Origin: Taklimakanibacter albus
GTDB lineage: Bacteria > Pseudomonadota > Alphaproteobacteria > Rhizobiales > Aestuariivirgaceae
Length of the DNA: 64,000 bases
Direction of reading: 5' to 3'
NCBI RefSeq assembly: GCF_016595235.1
Contig: NZ_JAENHL010000006.1
Coordinates: 496,001 to 560,000 of the forward strand
Below are positions 59,779 to 64,000 of the stretch, in pieces. A program made the position numbers and the translations under genes. The number at the start of each line of letters is the position of its first letter. The stretch's first letter is position 1. The notes beneath the pieces were generated by a model that was not told the DNA's origin, did no database searches, and saw nothing but the letters and a program-made list of their open reading frames with translations.

Positions 59779-60225
59779 ATGCGACTGGCACAGAAAACCA
59801 TCGGCCCGGAGCTTCTCCAGGCGGCCACCCATCTCGAGATGAAAATCCGCGCGGCGGGTCTCGATAAGCAGCTTCTGCATCTGGTCAAGGCCAGGGCCTC
59901 GCAGATCAACAATTGCGCCTATTGCCTCGATCTGCATAGCAAGGAGGCGCGCGCCGACGGCGAAAGCGAGGAACGGCTTTATCTCCTCGCTGCCTGGCGC
60001 GAGGCGGTGAGCTTCACGCCCAAGGAAAGAGCTGCTCTGGCCTGGACCGAGACGGTGACGCGGCTTTCCGATACGCATGTGCCCGATGAGGAGTGGGAAG
60101 CGGTGCGCCGGGAATTCAGCGAGGAGGAGGTGGCGAAGCTCACCGTGGCCATCGGCATGGTCAATTTGTGGAACCGCCTCGCCGTGTCCTTCCGCAGCAT
60201 CCCCGGCAGCAGGCCCGGAAGCTGA
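59779..60225 (+). CDS. AhpD-like carboxymuconolactone decarboxylase family protein
   Basis: 148-residue CMD-fold protein with the AhpD-type redox centre C46-A-Y-C49 and H53 in INNCAYCLDLH. Members with this motif are thiol peroxidase-like or disulfide-reducing proteins; the exact reaction is unknown. The frame is open upstream, but ATG 59779 with AAAGGAAA upstream, just after the ECF41-type promoter, fixes the start. It is the characteristic partner of ECF41 sigma factors, whose gene starts ten bases after the stop. Confidence 0.93.
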   Translation: MRLAQKTIGPELLQAATHLEMKIRAAGLDKQLLHLVKARASQINNCAYCLDLHSKEARADGESEERLYLLAAWREAVSFTPKERAALAWTETVTRLSDTHVPDEEWEAVRREFSEEEVAKLTVAIGMVNLWNRLAVSFRSIPGSRPGS

Positions 60226-60235
60226 GGAGTCCACC

Positions 60236-61129
60236 ATGAACGAACAGGTCTTCGAGACACACCGGAAATATCTGACCGGCATCGCCTATCGCATGCTCGG
60301 TTCCTATGCGGAAGCCGAAGATGTCGTGCAAGACGTCTATCTGCGCTGGCACAGGACCGACCACCACGATGTCGTCGACCCCAAGGCCTTTCTGGCGCGG
60401 ATCACGTCCAGGCTCTGTCTCGATGTCCTCAAATCGGCGCGCCGGCGGCGCGAGACCTATGTCGGGCCGTGGCTGCCCGAGCCCTTGATCGAGGGGCTCG
60501 TCGATGAAAGCTCGCCAGCGGAGGAACTCGCCGGCGATCTGTCGGTGGCGATGATGCTGGCGCTCGAGCGCCTGTCGCCGCTCGAGCGTGCCGCTTTCCT
60601 GCTGCACGATATCTTCGAGATGGGCTTTCCGGCGGTCGCCGAGACGATCGGGCGCAGCGAGGACAGCACCCGGCAGCTGGCGAGCCGGGCGCGCAAGAAC
60701 CTGCGCAGCGCCCGGCCGCGCTACAAGGTCGATGCGGAAGCGGAAGGCGCCATCACCCGCGCCTTCTACGATGCCGCCTATAAGGGCGATCTCGCCGGCT
60801 TGAGCAAGCTTCTTGCCGAGGATGTCGAGTTCCAGTCCGATGGCGGCGGCGTGCGCCCGGCGGCGACGAAGATCCTGGCCGGCATCGTCCAGGTGGCGAA
60901 GTTCATCGCCGGCTATGGCCAGAAGACCTTCGCGGGACATGGGATGAGCCCGGTGCGTTTCGTCCGCATCAACGGCATGCCAGGCTTCGCCACCATCGAA
61001 GCCGACGGCCTGCCGCAGACCATGTCCTTTGAGATCAAGGACGGCAAGGTCAGCGGTATCTTTGTGATCCGCAATCCGGAGAAGCTTAAGCACGTGACGG
61101 CGGAGTGGATCAGGGAGGGCCAGACATGA
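60236..61129 (+). CDS. ECF41 family RNA polymerase sigma factor
   Basis: 297-residue extracytoplasmic-function sigma factor with a fused C-terminal regulatory domain. Sigma-2 covers about residues 10-75 (GIAYRMLGSYAEAEDVVQDV), the linker has the ECF41 WLPEP motif at 79-83, sigma-4 is about 108-160, and a SnoaL-like domain covers about 168-290 with the signature DGGG at 202-205 and NPEKL at 280-284 (NPDKL in most members). ECF41 factors have no anti-sigma factor; the C-terminal domain tunes activity. The signal is unknown. It follows the AhpD-like gene at ten bases. Confidence 0.94.
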   Translation: MNEQVFETHRKYLTGIAYRMLGSYAEAEDVVQDVYLRWHRTDHHDVVDPKAFLARITSRLCLDVLKSARRRRETYVGPWLPEPLIEGLVDESSPAEELAGDLSVAMMLALERLSPLERAAFLLHDIFEMGFPAVAETIGRSEDSTRQLASRARKNLRSARPRYKVDAEAEGAITRAFYDAAYKGDLAGLSKLLAEDVEFQSDGGGVRPAATKILAGIVQVAKFIAGYGQKTFAGHGMSPVRFVRINGMPGFATIEADGLPQTMSFEIKDGKVSGIFVIRNPEKLKHVTAEWIREGQT

Positions 61130-61358
61130 GAGGAGCCGTGGAATTGCTCCCGCTGCTGCGTTGCCGAGCACACCCGCGGGCCATGGCCGTGACGCCCTTG
61201 CGTTTGTTGTTGGGTTCCCACATCCTGCCGACTCCAAGGTGTCGGTGACAGTGCGTTTGATACGCCGCCTCGGTTTGTTGGAGTTGCATATTCCAAGTCA
61301 AATGCATTTGTCACCGCAATTTGAGCCGAGAGGCTAGGCGCGGTGGAGGCGCGGAAGA

Positions 61359-61931
61359 GTGAACGGAATTTGCCTCAGTTTCATCGTGTTCGTTTTGCTT
61401 GCCTGTGGATCGGCGGGGGCAAAGGAGCCCTATTTTCCCGCCGATATCATTGATGAAAACGCTCAGCGAGGATGGTTTCCTTCCTCTTTATACTCCAGAT
61501 ACCTGACCGCTATGAACGAGCCTTCGCTTATCGATGCTGGAGAAGCAGAAGTCTACCGAATCCTGTGGCTACGGACCTTTCACTCGCCGATGGTCTTTCG
61601 GTTGACAGTCAAGTCAGATGGTACCGCGGATCTGGTCACGAAGAAGACCAATGGTTTGGGGGCTGGAGAGCCCGGCCGTCTGGTGGTTGATGCGGTAACG
61701 AATATTACGAATCAGGACACGGAAACTTTCCTTAGTGGCCTGGAACGGACAAATTTCTGGAACCTAACGACTGCGGAGGAGAGGAGAGGCTTCGATGGTG
61801 CCTATTGGCTCGTCGAGGGCGTGAAGGGGAAGAAGTATCACGTTGTCGAGAGATGGGGCGGTGGAGATATCATGGATTGGGCTTTATCGCTTATGAGGAA
61901 AAGCGGTGAGGACCTGCGACCAATATACTAG
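61359..61931 (+). CDS. Low-GC secreted protein of unknown function
   Basis: 190-residue protein from GTG 61359 with a hydrophobic signal sequence (residues 4-15) and Cys at residue 16 in VLLACGS, so possibly a lipoprotein. The rest (TKKTNGLGAGEPGRLVVDAV, then FWNLTTAEERRGFDGAYWLVEG) resembles no family I can name. Base composition is lower than the neighbours: the 60 bases 61441-61500 have 26 G/C (43%), and codon usage is mixed. It probably came from elsewhere or is under weak selection. It is on the plus strand between the ECF41 operon and katG. Confidence 0.7.
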   Translation: MNGICLSFIVFVLLACGSAGAKEPYFPADIIDENAQRGWFPSSLYSRYLTAMNEPSLIDAGEAEVYRILWLRTFHSPMVFRLTVKSDGTADLVTKKTNGLGAGEPGRLVVDAVTNITNQDTETFLSGLERTNFWNLTTAEERRGFDGAYWLVEGVKGKKYHVVERWGGGDIMDWALSLMRKSGEDLRPIY

Positions 61932-61959
61932 CCCTGGTCATTGGCGAAATAGACCCATG

Positions 61960-61986
61960 AAAAGAACCGCGGGATCGCTCCCGCGG
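61960..61986 (-). terminator. Rho-independent terminator of katG
   Basis: On the minus strand, arms CCGCGGGA/TCCCGCGG (61979-61986 and 61967-61974) with a four-base loop, followed by TTCTTTT. It lies 27 bases after the katG stop. The stem core is shared with the terminator at 22423. Confidence 0.8.
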
Positions 61987-62012
61987 CTCTCGATGTTTCG
62001 GCAGGATGGCGC

Positions 62013-64000
<1,988 letters not shown>

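Overview
The window is a 64 kb piece of an alphaproteobacterial chromosome, most likely from the order Hyphomicrobiales (Rhizobiales). The evidence is high GC content, strongly GC-biased third codon positions (hence many long shadow frames), and gene blocks typical of that order: purN-purM near hdaA-ppk-ppx-rnd-aspS, aroQ-accB-accC-aat with DUF2155/MlaD/NDUFA12 genes close by, and rne/amiC-mrcA-prfB. Genus cannot be fixed from the sequence. No rRNA, tRNA, insertion sequence, prophage or CRISPR array is visible.

Layout. 50-4083: thiamine synthesis (thiC-thiM-thiE, with thiD convergent). 4080-5806: purN-purM. 6049-13334: DUF2066 protein, CDP-alcohol phosphatidyltransferase, AI-2E-type permease, HdaA, then polyphosphate kinase and exopolyphosphatase. 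13348-16950: GYD protein, RNase D, AspRS. 17026-20160: a 1044-residue protein made of three tandem copies of one glycosyltransferase domain. 20218-23350: exported protein, L,D-transpeptidase, ceramidase-like membrane protein, and a 25-residue Lys/Ala peptide gene. 23955-27931: B12-dependent ribonucleotide reductase nrdJ with a promoter and two NrdR-type boxes. 28041-33552: DUF4173 protein, MFS exporter, DedA-PAP2-LssY fusion. 33611-41622: respiratory complex I accessory protein, MlaD, methyltransferase, DUF2155 protein, amidase, and the aat/accC/accB/aroQ and DsbA genes. 41684-51549: M48 protease, RNase E, cell-wall amidase, PBP1A, and RF2 with an intact programmed +1 frameshift. 51792-59704: Rieske oxygenase, YhdP/AsmA-like giant, GST, TyrRS, AnmK. 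59722-61129: an AhpD-like protein and an ECF41 sigma factor behind a promoter matching the ECF41 consensus. 61359-64000: a low-GC secreted protein and katG, cut by the window end.

Most of the window is conserved housekeeping. The less ordinary signals are the triplicated glycosyltransferase; a micro-gene for a histone-tail-like peptide with its own ribosome-binding site and terminator; the ECF41 promoter with exact 16-base spacing; the NrdR-controlled nrdJ promoter with an unexplained structured leader; and a set of intergenic two-tier hairpins (lower stem, 3-4 base one-sided bulge, upper stem) at three loci, partly conserved in sequence and partly only in architecture.
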